NCBI RefSeq assembly: GCF_000412675.1
Contig: NC_021505.1
Span: forward strand, 3,342,501 to 3,406,500
Source of the DNA: Pseudomonas putida NBRC 14164
GTDB lineage: Bacteria > Pseudomonadota > Gammaproteobacteria > Pseudomonadales > Pseudomonadaceae
Reading direction: 5' to 3'
DNA length: 64,000 nucleotides
In this document: one piece after another, positions 1 to 8,700 of the stretch
Position numbering within the stretch: position 1 is the stretch's first letter
How the letters are laid out: each line of letters begins with the position of its first letter
Program-made: the position numbers and the translations under genes
The notes under the pieces: generated by a model
Databases searched by the model: none
The model's input: only the letters and a program-made list of their open reading frames with translations
What the model was told of the DNA's origin: nothing

Positions 1-64
1 CCACGAAGTTGACTCCCCAGGCGACGATCACCACCAGGGCGATGAGCAGGTCCTTAAGCGGCAT
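1..64 (-). CDS. EamA/DMT-family transporter, N-terminal fragment
   Basis: Only the first 21 codons lie in the window. The reverse strand reads from an ATG at 64 into MPLKDLLIALVVIVAWGVNF, a hydrophobic first helix. A WGxNF motif there is typical of the drug/metabolite (EamA) exporter family, which are ten-helix inner-membrane carriers for amino acids or other metabolites. The substrate cannot be told. The stretch 65-193 behind it holds no gene. It contains a perfect ten-base palindrome GTTGCGCAAC at 154-163 that could be a regulator site. Confidence 0.6.
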   Translation of the reverse strand, partial: MPLKDLLIALVVIVAWGVNFV

Positions 65-193
65 TGCAGCGTCCTTCCTCAAGCTTTATATACATATTTC
101 GTTACAGCATAAGACGATTCCCTCAAATGGGACCATTACAGTTGCGGCCAAGGGTTGCGCAACAGTGACTGTTCCTGGCCGCCTGGACGGCGC

Positions 194-949
194 TCAATCC
201 TGATAACCAGGCGCTACCCGCTCCAGCATCCGCAACAATGCCGCCCACGCCAGCTGTAGCGCATCCGGGTCGGTCAGCTCACCCTGCTTCAACCCCCTCC
301 CCGGCGCGTTGAACTGCCGCTCGGTATGCGCGCACACTTCAGCCGGCGGCAGTATCACTTGCCCGGCAATCTGCGCTGCCAACTGGATCTCACAGGCCTT
401 CTCCAGGTAGTACATGCGCAGGAATGCTTCGGCCACGCTACCCCCGGTGGCCAGCAGGCCATGGTTGCGCAGGATCATCACTGGCTTGTCGCCCAGGTCG
501 GCCACCAACCGCTGCTGCTCGTCCATATCCAGCGCGATACCTTCATAGGCGTGGTAAGCCACTCGGCCGTAAAACTCCATGGACATCTGGTTGACCGGCA
601 GCAGCCCGCACTCCAGCGCAGCCACCGCGCAACCTGCACGGGTGTGGGTGTGCAGCACGCAGTGGGCGTCCTCGCGGGCGGCATGAATGGCGCTGTGAAT
701 GACGAAGCCAGCCGGGTTGACCGGGTGCGGCGAAGGTTCGACCGGCCTCCCCTGCAGGTCGATCTTCACCAGGCTGGAGGCCGTGATTTCGTCGAACAGC
801 AGGCCGTACGGGTTGATCAGGAAGTGGTGCTCCGGCCCTGGCAGGCGCAGGGATATGTGGGTGAAGATCAGGTCGCTCATGCGAAAATGCGCGATCAGCC
901 GATAACAGGCGGCGAGTTCCTGGCGCAGGCGCTGCTCGGTGGCGTTCAT
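194..949 (-). CDS. Class II aldolase/adducin family protein
   Basis: This 251-aa cytosolic protein spans the whole class II aldolase/adducin fold. The family uses a divalent metal, usually zinc, to cleave or epimerise phosphorylated or free sugar-like substrates; some members are decarboxylases. The HTHTRAG stretch near residue 99 supplies two metal-binding histidines, and the LRNHGLLATGG segment near 160 is the second family signature. It starts at an ATG at 949, 33 bases after the upstream solute-binding protein gene, so the two are probably co-transcribed. The substrate is unknown. The link to the periplasmic binding protein and the flavoenzyme across the promoter region suggests catabolism of an imported small molecule. 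Confidence 0.8.
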   Translation of the reverse strand: MNATEQRLRQELAACYRLIAHFRMSDLIFTHISLRLPGPEHHFLINPYGLLFDEITASSLVKIDLQGRPVEPSPHPVNPAGFVIHSAIHAAREDAHCVLHTHTRAGCAVAALECGLLPVNQMSMEFYGRVAYHAYEGIALDMDEQQRLVADLGDKPVMILRNHGLLATGGSVAEAFLRMYYLEKACEIQLAAQIAGQVILPPAEVCAHTERQFNAPGRGLKQGELTDPDALQLAWAALLRMLERVAPGYQD

Positions 950-982
950 GGTCGTTATCTCTATAGATGAAGTGGCCTGAAA

Positions 983-2026
983 CTACTTGCTCGCCCAAGC
1001 ATTGAAGCGCTGTTCCAGCTCTTCGCCATGGTCGACCCAGAATTCCACATTCATCGCCAGCGCCCCTTGCAGGTTCTGCGGCGCCGTGGGTACCCATCTG
1101 GCCAAGGCCGGGTCCAGCCTGGCAGCTGCCTGGGTATTGGTCGGCCCATAGGGAATCTGCTGCACATAGCGCACCTGGGTATCAGGCTGGTTGGCATAGG
1201 CAATCAATCGCTTGGCCTGGTCGACATGCCGCGAGCCTTTGATGATGGCCCAGTAGTCCATGCCATACAGGCTCCCAGGCCATACCACGGCCAGCGGGCT
1301 ACCTTGTTGCGCCGCCACGGCGATGCGCCCGCTGTAGGTCGAAGTCATTACCACATCACCTGCAGCCAGCCACTGCGCAGGCTGGGCGCCGGCGTCCCAC
1401 CACTGGATATAGGGCTTGAGTTCGCTGAGCTTGGCGAACGCACGCTCAACCCCGGCCGGCGTCGACAGCACCTTGTAGACGTCCTCCACCTTCACCCCAT
1501 CGGCCAGCAGCGCGAACTCCAGATTGTACACCGCACGCTTGCGCAGGCCCCGCTTGCCCGGGTACTTCTTCACATCCCAGAAGTCGGCCCACGAGGTCGG
1601 TGCCTCAGCCAGCTTGTTGCGGTCGTAGGCGATGGCCACGCTCCACACCAGCGCAGCCGAACCGCAGTCTTGAGCTGCGTCGGGGATCAGCTCGGCGCCA
1701 TGGCCCAGGCGCTGCCAGTCAAGGTGTTCGTAGACCCCCTCTTCACAGCCGCGCATCAAGTCCGGCCCCTCGATCTGCACCACGTCCCAATCGACGTTGC
1801 CGGTGTCGGCCATCACCTGGATCCGCGCCATCTCGCCGTTGTATTCGCTCTGGATCAGCTTGCTGCCATCCTGGGCACTGAAGGGCTTGAAGATGGCCTC
1901 ATCCTGGGCCTTCTGGCCGGCGCCGCCATAGCCCACCACGACCATCTGCGGCGCGGCATGCGCGCTGCCCAGGCCAAGGGCAAGCAACGTTGCGCATAGG
2001 CCAGGAACACGGGGTATTAACTGCAT
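983..2026 (-). CDS. Periplasmic solute-binding protein (PotD-like ABC family)
   Basis: This 347-aa protein has a clear signal peptide (hydrophobic stretch then SAHA-A near residue 24). Its body resembles bacterial extracellular solute-binding proteins of the spermidine/putrescine type, for example the YNGEMARIQ, WDVVQIEGPDLMRGC and SWADFWDVKKYPGKRGLRK segments. It should capture a ligand in the periplasm for an ABC importer. No ATPase or permease gene lies beside it, so it must use subunits encoded elsewhere or beyond the left edge. It begins at an ATG at 2026 with a strong AGGAGGAAG ribosome site. It is divergent from the flavoenzyme gene at 2203 and is followed by the aldolase gene. Confidence 0.85.
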   Translation of the reverse strand: MQLIPRVPGLCATLLALGLGSAHAAPQMVVVGYGGAGQKAQDEAIFKPFSAQDGSKLIQSEYNGEMARIQVMADTGNVDWDVVQIEGPDLMRGCEEGVYEHLDWQRLGHGAELIPDAAQDCGSAALVWSVAIAYDRNKLAEAPTSWADFWDVKKYPGKRGLRKRAVYNLEFALLADGVKVEDVYKVLSTPAGVERAFAKLSELKPYIQWWDAGAQPAQWLAAGDVVMTSTYSGRIAVAAQQGSPLAVVWPGSLYGMDYWAIIKGSRHVDQAKRLIAYANQPDTQVRYVQQIPYGPTNTQAAARLDPALARWVPTAPQNLQGALAMNVEFWVDHGEELEQRFNAWASK

Positions 2027-2081
2027 CTTAGCTTCCTCCTGCCGGTGCCCTAGGGCCCGTTTTCTTGTTGTTGTGAGGTCA

Positions 2082-2148
2082 CACCCTCGCGGTGAGGGTG
2101 ATCAAAACCTAGTCGCGCACAAGTAAAAAAACAAGTTGATTTTTTACT
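2082..2148. promoter_or_regulatory. Two inverted repeats in a divergent promoter region
   Basis: The 176-base gap between the solute-binding protein and the flavoenzyme genes holds two symmetric elements. One is CACCCTC/GAGGGTG at 2082-2100 with a five-base loop. The other is AGTAAAAAA/TTTTTTACT at 2122-2148 with nine bases between perfect arms. The second lies about 55 bases before the flavoenzyme start, a sensible operator position for the XRE-cupin regulator encoded at 4195. That assignment is inferred from position only. Confidence 0.4.
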
Positions 2149-2202
2149 GGCGCTACACTTTCATAAACAAAACAAGAACAACACCGCACCGGAGCCGCCT
2201 GT

Positions 2203-4155
2203 ATGCAGACCGCCTTCCCTCACCTGTTCGAAGCCTTGCAGCTGCGCGGCAAACGCTTGAAGAACCGCATCATGTCCACTGGCCATGACACCTGCCTGCC
2301 CACCGACAACCTGGTCAACGACAAGCTGATCGCCTACCAGCGCGACCGCGCAGCCGGTGGCGTCGGCCTGATCGTGCTGCAGGTTGCGGGGGTACATGAC
2401 AGCGCCCGCTACACCTCGCATGTGCTGATGGCCACCGACGATGCCTGCATCGACGGCTACCGGCAGCTTGCCGAGGCCTGCCATGCACACGGCACCGTGG
2501 TGCTGTCGCAACTGTTTCACCCCGGGCGGGAAATCATGGAGTCGGCGGACGGCCTGCTGGCGGTTGCCTACTCCGCGTCTTCGGTGCCCAACGAACGCTT
2601 CCGGGTGATGCCACGTGCACTGGACCAGCCGATGATCGACGAAATTGTCCAGGGCTATGCCAGTGCGGCCCGGCGCCTGCACCAGGCCGGGCTGGATGGC
2701 GTCGAGGTGGTGGCCAGCCATGGCTACCTGCCCGCGCAGTTCCTCAATCCGCGGGTAAACCTGCGCAGCGACGGGTACAACGGCAGCCTGGAACAGCGCC
2801 TGAGGTTCCTGCGTGAAGTGCTGGCCGCCGTGCGCGCCGCCACCGACGAGCAATTCATCATCGGCCTGCGCATAAGCGCCGACGAGCGCGACAGCCAAGG
2901 GCTGAGCGAGGATGAGTCGCTGGCCGCTGCGGTTGCCCTGCAAGCCCAGCTCGACTACCTGCACATCGTCGCTGGCACTTCGGCGTCCCTGGGCGGCGCC
3001 GTGCACATCGTCCCGCCTATGGCCATCGAGGCGGCTTACCTGGCCCGAGAAGCGGGAACCTTCAAGCAGCAACTGGACATTCCGTTGTTCGTTACCGGGC
3101 GCATCAACCAGCCCCAGGAAGCCGAACTGATCCTGGCCCGCGGCCAGGCGGATGTCTGCGGCATGACCCGTGCACTGATCTGCGACCCGCTGATGCCGAG
3201 CAAGACCGAACGCGGCCAGGTCGAAGATGTACGCGCCTGCATTGCCTGCAACCAGGCCTGCATCGGCCACTTTCATCGTGGCTTGGCCATCTCCTGCATC
3301 CAGCGGCCAGAAACCGGCCGCGAATTGCAGTACGGGCAGCTGACGCCCACCACCACGCCCAAACGTATCCTCGTCGCCGGTGGCGGCCCGGCCGGCATGA
3401 AGGCCGCCGCCGTGGCCGCCGCCCGTGGGCACCAGGTAACGCTGTACGAAGCCGGCCCGCAGCTCGGTGGCCAGGTGCTGCTGGCCCAATTGCTACCGCG
3501 GCGCAGCGAGTTCGGCGGGGCCAGCACCAACCTGCAACGGGAAATGGCCCTGGCCGGCGTGGAAGTCGTTCGCAACACCCGGGTGGACCGTGCCCTGGTC
3601 GAGCGCGAGCGCCCCGACCTGGTCATTGCCGCCACTGGCGCTACCCCCTACTGGCCGTCGTTCGAGCGCACGGGTGAACTGCAGGTGGTGGATGCCTGGC
3701 AGGTGCTGCGCAATGAAATGAAGCTGGGGCGTTCGGTGCTGGTGATCGACTGGCGCTGCGACTGGATCGGCCCTGGCATCGCCGAACGCCTGGTGCGCGA
3801 GGGGCACCAGGTGCAGTTGGCAGTCAACGGTACCCATTGCGGCGAGAACCTGCCGCTGTACGTGCGCGACCAACTGGCCGGCGAGCTGCATCGCCTGGGC
3901 ATCCCCATCACCCCTTATGCGCGCTTGTATGGCAGCGACGACAACACGGTGTACCTGCAGCACACCGCCAGCGGCGAACCGATGATCTTCGAGGGCATCG
4001 ACACCCTGGTGCTGTGCATGGGCCATCAGCCGGAAGACAGCCTGGCCAGCGACCTGACCGGCCTGGTAGAAGTGCGGCGCGTTGGCGACTGCCTGGCGCC
4101 ACGTACCGCGGAAGAAGCGATTCACGACGGCTTGACGGTTGCCTGGTCGCTCTGA
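2203..4155 (+). CDS. OYE-type NADH:flavin oxidoreductase with Fe-S and FAD/NAD domains
   Basis: This 650-aa protein has the layout of 2,4-dienoyl-CoA reductase, trimethylamine dehydrogenase and demethylase-type enzymes. An N-terminal FMN TIM barrel (about 5-335) is followed by a 4Fe-4S motif CIACNQACIG with a fourth cysteine 12 residues on (about 347-365). A C-terminal FAD/NAD(P)-binding half starts at RILVAGGGPAGMKAA near 388. Such enzymes reduce enones or demethylate N-methyl amines. Its substrate cannot be fixed here, but the adjacent XRE-cupin regulator and divergent binding protein suggest an imported nitrogenous or unsaturated compound. It starts at an ATG at 2203. The regulator gene follows after 39 bases. 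Confidence 0.85.
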   Translation: MQTAFPHLFEALQLRGKRLKNRIMSTGHDTCLPTDNLVNDKLIAYQRDRAAGGVGLIVLQVAGVHDSARYTSHVLMATDDACIDGYRQLAEACHAHGTVVLSQLFHPGREIMESADGLLAVAYSASSVPNERFRVMPRALDQPMIDEIVQGYASAARRLHQAGLDGVEVVASHGYLPAQFLNPRVNLRSDGYNGSLEQRLRFLREVLAAVRAATDEQFIIGLRISADERDSQGLSEDESLAAAVALQAQLDYLHIVAGTSASLGGAVHIVPPMAIEAAYLAREAGTFKQQLDIPLFVTGRINQPQEAELILARGQADVCGMTRALICDPLMPSKTERGQVEDVRACIACNQACIGHFHRGLAISCIQRPETGRELQYGQLTPTTTPKRILVAGGGPAGMKAAAVAAARGHQVTLYEAGPQLGGQVLLAQLLPRRSEFGGASTNLQREMALAGVEVVRNTRVDRALVERERPDLVIAATGATPYWPSFERTGELQVVDAWQVLRNEMKLGRSVLVIDWRCDWIGPGIAERLVREGHQVQLAVNGTHCGENLPLYVRDQLAGELHRLGIPITPYARLYGSDDNTVYLQHTASGEPMIFEGIDTLVLCMGHQPEDSLASDLTGLVEVRRVGDCLAPRTAEEAIHDGLTVAWSL

Positions 4156-4194
4156 GGCTGTACATACTGCGGCTTTTGCGATGGACCGACGTGC

Positions 4195-4794
4195 ATGAGC
4201 CAACTCCCCCAGCCCCCCGCCAGCGAAGCAGGGGGCGCCGCGCCGCAGTTCCTGGGCACCCGCATCCGCGGCCTGCGCAAGCGCCGCGGCATGACCCTGG
4301 CGGAGCTGGCCGCGCACAGTGAACTGACCGCCGGCTACATCAGCCAACTGGAGCGCAACCTTTCCTACCCGTCGATCCCGGCGCTGTTCAACATCGCCCG
4401 CAGCCTGGGTGTCACCATCCAGTGGTTCTTCGCCAGCGAAGCCACCACTGCACCAGAGGACCAGGGCTATGTGGTGCGCCGCAACAGCCGCCTGAGCGTG
4501 CACTATGAAGATGGCATCGTCGATCAGCTGCTCACCCCCCAGCCCAACCGCCAGCTGGAGATCCTGCACTCGCGCTTCCCCCCAGGCACCTACAGCCAGC
4601 AAAGCTACAGCCATGAAGGCGAAGAAGCCGGCTACATCCTGAGTGGCAGCTTCGAGCTTTGGGTGGGCGAACGGTACTTCCAGCTGGGTGAAGGCGACAG
4701 TTTCAGCTTCTCCAGCCAGGAGCCCCACCGCTACGGCAACCCCGGCGAGGTGGATGCCGTGGTGATCTGGGTGATCACGCCGCCAACATTCTGA
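4195..4794 (+). CDS. XRE-family regulator with C-terminal cupin domain
   Basis: This 199-aa protein pairs an XRE-type helix-turn-helix (about residues 20-80, with the GMTLAELAAHSELTAGYISQ helices and an SYPSIPALFNIARSLGV tail) with a cupin sensor barrel (about 120-195). The cupin includes HEGEEAGYILSGSFELWVG and a PHRYGNPG metal-box-like segment. Family members such as PuuR-type regulators sense amines, amino acids or related metabolites and usually repress the neighbouring catabolic operon. It follows the flavoenzyme by 39 bases in the same direction, so it probably regulates that gene and the divergent binding-protein operon. Confidence 0.85.
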   Translation: MSQLPQPPASEAGGAAPQFLGTRIRGLRKRRGMTLAELAAHSELTAGYISQLERNLSYPSIPALFNIARSLGVTIQWFFASEATTAPEDQGYVVRRNSRLSVHYEDGIVDQLLTPQPNRQLEILHSRFPPGTYSQQSYSHEGEEAGYILSGSFELWVGERYFQLGEGDSFSFSSQEPHRYGNPGEVDAVVIWVITPPTF

Positions 4795-4875
4795 AGCACT
4801 CCTGCCGGCGTTCGTAACACCGTTGACCTGCAATACGGTCTACTTTGTCCACCGAACTTGAAAAGGAGCACAACC

Positions 4876-6078
4876 ATGAAGCAGATCCTGATCATTGGCG
4901 CGGGCTTTGCCGGCCTGTGGAGCGCACTCAGCGCCATCCGCCAGCTTGACCTCAACGGTAGCAAGGACGTCGAGGTCACCTTGCTCGCCCCCCAGGCCGA
5001 ACTGCATGTGCGCCCGCGCTTCTACGAGCCCAACGTTCACACCATGGCCGCGCCGCTGCAGGACCTGCTCGATGCCGTCAACGTTCGCTTCGTGCAAGGC
5101 ACGGCATTCCACATTGATGAAGCGGCCCGCCGGGTCAGCTACCGTACCCGCAGCGGCACCCAGTGCGCCCTGCCCTACGACCGCCTTATCATGGCCTGCG
5201 GCAGTGTGCTCAACCGGCCTGACATGGTCGGTATCGAGCACGTTTTCGACGTCGACAAGATCGACAGCGCTGCGCGGCTGGAAACCCATCTCAAGTCGCT
5301 GGCCAGCCTGCCCGACACGCCGGCGCGCAATACCGTGGTGGTGGCCGGTGGCGGTTTTACAGGTATCGAGACGGCCACCGAACTGCCGGCACGGCTTCGG
5401 GAAATCCTCGGTGAGGACGCAGCCTTGCGTGTGCTAGTCATCGACCGCGGCGCCAGGATGGGTGCTGCGTTGGGAGACGGCATCCGCCCGGCCATCGAAC
5501 AGGCTTGCGAGGCGCTGGGGGTGGAGTGGGTGTGCGGTGCCACAGTCGCTTCGGTTGACCCGGCCGGTGTGTTGCTGGACAACGGCCAGCGCATCGACGC
5601 CAATACCGTGGTGTGGACGGTGGGCTTCAAGGCCAACCCGCTCACCGAACAGATCACCGGCGAGCGTGACCGCCTGGGGCGCCTGCACGTGGATGGCAAC
5701 CTGAAGGTCAAGGGCAATGATGCGGTATACGCAGCCGGCGATGTGGCCTATGCCGCCTGTGACGAGCTAGACAATTACGCAGTGATGTCCTGCCAGCATG
5801 CGATTCCGCTGGGGCGCCATGCAGGCAACAATGCCGCTGCCGAGCTGATTGACGTGGCACCCATGACCTACAGCCAGCCCAAGTACGTGACGTGCCTGGA
5901 CCTGGGCGCCTGGGGCGCGGTGTATACCGAGGGGTGGGAGCGTGCCGTGTCGCCACCGGAGGACAAGGCCGAGGCCAAGGTGCTGAAGGCGCAGATCAAT
6001 ACACAGTGGATCTACCCGCCAGCGGCCGATCGGGCAGTGGCACTGGCGGCTGCCGACCCCACCATCCCGGTGGCCTGA
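4876..6078 (+). CDS. NAD(P)/FAD-dependent oxidoreductase, NDH-2-like
   Basis: This 400-aa flavoprotein starts with a Rossmann FAD-binding motif (ILIIGAGFAGLWSA, residues 4-17). It has a second dinucleotide site VVVAGGGFTGIETATEL near 155 for NAD(P)H, and an AAGDVA segment near 290 that closes the FAD site. This architecture is that of type II NADH:quinone dehydrogenases and related reductases. No clear membrane helix is seen, so it is peripheral or soluble. The ATG at 4876 has an AAAAGGAG ribosome site 8 bases upstream, which decides the start. No operon partner: it is separated from azoR by a REP pair and is convergent with it. Confidence 0.8.
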   Translation: MKQILIIGAGFAGLWSALSAIRQLDLNGSKDVEVTLLAPQAELHVRPRFYEPNVHTMAAPLQDLLDAVNVRFVQGTAFHIDEAARRVSYRTRSGTQCALPYDRLIMACGSVLNRPDMVGIEHVFDVDKIDSAARLETHLKSLASLPDTPARNTVVVAGGGFTGIETATELPARLREILGEDAALRVLVIDRGARMGAALGDGIRPAIEQACEALGVEWVCGATVASVDPAGVLLDNGQRIDANTVVWTVGFKANPLTEQITGERDRLGRLHVDGNLKVKGNDAVYAAGDVAYAACDELDNYAVMSCQHAIPLGRHAGNNAAAELIDVAPMTYSQPKYVTCLDLGAWGAVYTEGWERAVSPPEDKAEAKVLKAQINTQWIYPPAADRAVALAAADPTIPVA

Positions 6079-6080
6079 AA

Positions 6081-6150
6081 CGGCCTCATCGCCGGCAAGC
6101 CAGCCCCCACAAGTGCTGGGTGGGAGCTGGCTTGCCTGCGATGAGGCCAT
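6081..6150. repeat. REP-like inverted pair
   Basis: Two related arms face each other between the convergent flavoprotein and azoreductase genes: CGGCCTCATCGCCGGCAAGC from 6081, and GGCTTGCCTGCGATGAGGCC ending at 6149. This is the usual form of a P. putida REP doublet, which can fold into a long hairpin and may act as a bidirectional terminator. Confidence 0.7.
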
Positions 6151-6170
6151 GACAGGCCAGCTAATGAGGA

Positions 6171-6782
6171 TCAGGCAGCAGCAAACAGCTCGTTGGCAAT
6201 CTGCGCCTGGGCAGCATCAATCGCCTGGCTGCGGTGTTCCGGGCCATAAGCCAGGCCATGAGCGCGGACGATTTCCAGGTCGGTCACACCAATAAAGCCC
6301 AGGAACACTTTCAGGAAGTCTTCATGCCCGGCGCCCGTCGGCTGCCCAGCGTGCAGGCCACCGGCGGTGGACACCAGCACCACTTTCTTGTTGCCGCACA
6401 GGCCTTCCGGGCCCGCTTCGGTGTAGCGGAAGGTCTTGCCGGCAACAGCAACGCGGTCGATCCAGGCCTTGAGCTGGGTCGGCACGGTGAAGTTGTACAT
6501 CGGCGCACCAATCACCACGGCATCAGCGGCCAGGAACTCTTCCAGGGTTTCCGCGCTCAGCTTGGCTTCGAACGCCTGGGCTGCATCGCGCACATCCTCA
6601 GGGGTACCTGCGGCCACCAGGGTGGCGGCAGAGAAGTGGGCGATGGCGTCGGCGGCCAGGTCGCGATACACCACTTCCACGCTCGGGTCAGCGGCTTTCC
6701 AGGCTTCGACCACTTCACGGCTCAGTTGGCGGGAGGCGGAATTGTCGCCCAGGATGCTCGAATCGATGTGCAACAGTTTCAT
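6171..6782 (-). CDS. azoR: FMN-dependent NADH-azoreductase
   Basis: This 203-aa flavodoxin-like protein begins [21 protein letters not shown], the FMN-phosphate loop of AzoR quinone reductases, and carries the [19 protein letters not shown] segment near residue 93 that contacts flavin. The enzyme reduces azo dyes and quinones with two electrons from NADH and protects against quinone stress in the cytosol. I chose the ATG at 6782 rather than an upstream in-frame start, because it has an AGGAGAG ribosome site and matches the family N-terminus. It is divergent from a LysR gene that probably controls it. Confidence 0.92.
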   Translation of the reverse strand: MKLLHIDSSILGDNSASRQLSREVVEAWKAADPSVEVVYRDLAADAIAHFSAATLVAAGTPEDVRDAAQAFEAKLSAETLEEFLAADAVVIGAPMYNFTVPTQLKAWIDRVAVAGKTFRYTEAGPEGLCGNKKVVLVSTAGGLHAGQPTGAGHEDFLKVFLGFIGVTDLEIVRAHGLAYGPEHRSQAIDAAQAQIANELFAAA

Positions 6783-6915
6783 GGGACTCTCCTGTGATTG
6801 AAGACCGCAGCGTTGGGCGATCACGATGGAGAGAATCCTACCGGGATGAGTAATGACTGATAAGCCGGCAAAAATGCGCTAGTTTGTCCCACATATGGAA
6901 CAGTGAGACATTCCC

Positions 6916-7818
6916 ATGCAAGACCTCAACGACCTTTTCTACTTTGCCCGAGTGGTCGAAGCCGGCGGTTTCGCTGCAGCCGGGCGCCAGCTGGGCATCC
7001 CCAAGTCGCGCCTGTCACGGCGCATTGCCGAACTGGAAGAACGTCTGGGCACCCGCCTGCTGCAACGCACCACACGGCAGCTGAAACTCACTGCGGTGGG
7101 CGAACGCTACCTGCACCACTGCCAGGCCATGCTACTGGAGGCCGAAGCCGCCGATGAAGCCGTGGCCAGCATGAGCAGCGAGCCGCGCGGGCGCTTGCGG
7201 GTGTCTTGCCCGGTGGCGCTGGCGCATGCCTTTCTGCCGGATGTGATCAGCCGCTTTCTTGCCCAGTACCCGCTGGTGCAGCTGGACATGGTGCTGCTCA
7301 ACCGCCGGGTCGACCTGATTTCCGAGGGCATCGACGTCGCGCTGCGCGTGCGGGACCTGGGTGATGAAGACCCGGCCCTGGTCACCCGCCGCCTGCGCCA
7401 GGCGCAGATGCAACTGGTGGCCGCGCCCGGTTTCGCCGACCACATCCGCGAGCCGGGTGAGCTGGCGTCATTGCCGGTACTGGGCGCCGCCGAGGCAGAC
7501 CGGCTGGTGCACTTCCGCCTGTTCGGCCCCCAGGGCAAACAGCAGGAAATTGCCCTGGAGCCAAGGTTGGCCATCGATGATTTCGTAGTACGTAACGCTG
7601 CTGTACGGGCGGGACTGGGGTTCACCGCGCTGCCCAGCATGTTCTGCGAAGAGGAACTGGAACGCGGTGAACTGGTGCGCCTGCTGCCAGACTGGTCACT
7701 GCCAGGCGGCTACCTGCAGGCGGTGTACCCGCATCGGCGCGGTGTATTGCCCGCGGTGCGGGTATGGATCGATCACCTGGCGGCCTCATTCGAGGCCTGT
7801 GGAGAGCGGTATGTCTGA
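6916..7818 (+). CDS. LysR-family transcriptional regulator beside azoR
   Basis: This 300-aa protein has the LysR layout: an N-terminal winged helix (MQDLNDLFYFARVVEAGGF, then SRRIAELEERLGTRLLQRTTR, residues 1-60) and a C-terminal substrate-binding fold (about 90-295). It lies 133 bases from, and divergent to, azoR. That is the standard arrangement for a LysR regulator controlling the neighbour in response to a quinone-like effector, which is inferred from context. Its end overlaps the start of the MmcQ/YjbR gene by 8 bases, so that gene is probably co-translated. Confidence 0.88.
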   Translation: MQDLNDLFYFARVVEAGGFAAAGRQLGIPKSRLSRRIAELEERLGTRLLQRTTRQLKLTAVGERYLHHCQAMLLEAEAADEAVASMSSEPRGRLRVSCPVALAHAFLPDVISRFLAQYPLVQLDMVLLNRRVDLISEGIDVALRVRDLGDEDPALVTRRLRQAQMQLVAAPGFADHIREPGELASLPVLGAAEADRLVHFRLFGPQGKQQEIALEPRLAIDDFVVRNAAVRAGLGFTALPSMFCEEELERGELVRLLPDWSLPGGYLQAVYPHRRGVLPAVRVWIDHLAASFEACGERYV

Positions 7819-8170
7819 CAGGAAGATGAGCGAAGCCCAGGTGGCAGCGTTTTGCCTGAGCCTGCCGGGTGCACGGGAAGACTACAAATGGGGCGGCATT
7901 CGGGTGTTTTCGGTGGCGGGCAACAAGATGTTCGCGGTGCTGGACCTGGCAGGTGCGGGGCTGTCTTTCAAAGTGGCCGATGAGCTGTTTCTCGGCTACT
8001 GCGACCGCCCAGGGGTGCGGCCTGCGCCGTATCTGGCGCGGGCGCGGTGGATCAGCATGGCGCTGCCCTATCCCATGGGGCGTGATGAGCTGTGTGATTT
8101 GCTGCAGCGCTCGCACCAACTGGTGGTGCGGCGGTTGCCCAAGCGGTTGCAGGTGGGTTTGTTGATCTAG
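7811..8170 (+). CDS. MmcQ/YjbR-family protein
   Basis: This 119-aa protein has the MmcQ/YjbR fold: SLPGAREDYKWGGIRVFSVAGNKMFAVLDL near the N-terminus and LPYPMGRDELCDLLQRSHQLV near the C-terminus. The fold is called a double-wing DNA-binding domain, but its cellular role is not established. It starts at an ATG at 7811 inside the last codons of the LysR gene, implying translational coupling. No catalytic residues are evident. Confidence 0.82.
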   Translation: MSDRKMSEAQVAAFCLSLPGAREDYKWGGIRVFSVAGNKMFAVLDLAGAGLSFKVADELFLGYCDRPGVRPAPYLARARWISMALPYPMGRDELCDLLQRSHQLVVRRLPKRLQVGLLI

Positions 8171-8174
8171 TCAG

Positions 8175-8283
8175 CCTGTACCGGCCTCTTCGCGGGCTTG
8201 CCCGCTCCCGCAGAGCCACCACAGTCTTGAAGACTGTACTGTACCTGTGGGAGCAGGCAAGCCCGCGAAGAGGCCAGTACAGG
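8175..8283. repeat. REPIN (inverted REP pair)
   Basis: Two nearly complementary arms of about 39 bases, at 8175-8213 and 8245-8283, each contain the P. putida REP core GCGGGCTTGCCCGCTCCC or its variant in inverse orientation. They flank a 31-base spacer. The pair sits between convergent genes and could end transcription from both. Confidence 0.85.
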
Positions 8284-8289
8284 TAAACA

Positions 8290-8700
8290 TCAATTGAAGG
8301 GCAGATAACGCCCTTCAAAAAATAGCCAGTCCGCCCAGAACACCTGATGCACCAGCACAATCCCCCAGAAAACCAACTGGTACGAAACCTTGCGGGTCTT
8401 GTGCCGAAACAGCTGCTGCGCCAGGAGCGCACCCGGCCAACCACCCAGCAATTCACTGGCATGCAGCACATTCTCTGGCGTGCGCCAGGCCCGCGTACGC
8501 GCCTGCTGTTTATCCTGCCAATACAGCAACAGGCTGATCAGGCTCATTGCCGGGTACAGCGCCAATGGCCACCAGGCTTGATCGTTCCAGGCCATGCGCA
8601 CAGCACCCAGGCCAGGCAACAGGCAAAGCAGGCCCAACAGCAGCAGCTTCAGGCGCACATTGCGTACGCCTTCACGTTGCCCGCGCAACGCCTCAGCCAT
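8290..8700 (-). CDS. DUF1294-family small membrane protein
   Basis: This 136-aa protein has three or four hydrophobic helices (about 18-34, 46-60 and 105-120 counted from the ATG). It also has the DUF1294 signature: a DKQQA segment following a helix, then a [25 protein letters not shown] motif. Function is unknown for the family; it is an inner-membrane protein. I prefer the ATG at 8700 over an in-frame TTG at 8718 because no better ribosome site supports the TTG. The gene overlaps the end of uppP by eight bases, so it is translationally linked to it. Confidence 0.75.
   Translation of the reverse strand: MAEALRGQREGVRNVRLKLLLLGLLCLLPGLGAVRMAWNDQAWWPLALYPAMSLISLLLYWQDKQQARTRAWRTPENVLHASELLGGWPGALLAQQLFRHKTRKVSYQLVFWGIVLVHQVFWADWLFFEGRYLPFN

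Noticed and set aside
2161..3489. 442-codon minus-strand open frame
   Set aside because: Antisense to the OYE-type flavoenzyme, which has an Fe-S motif and an FAD site.
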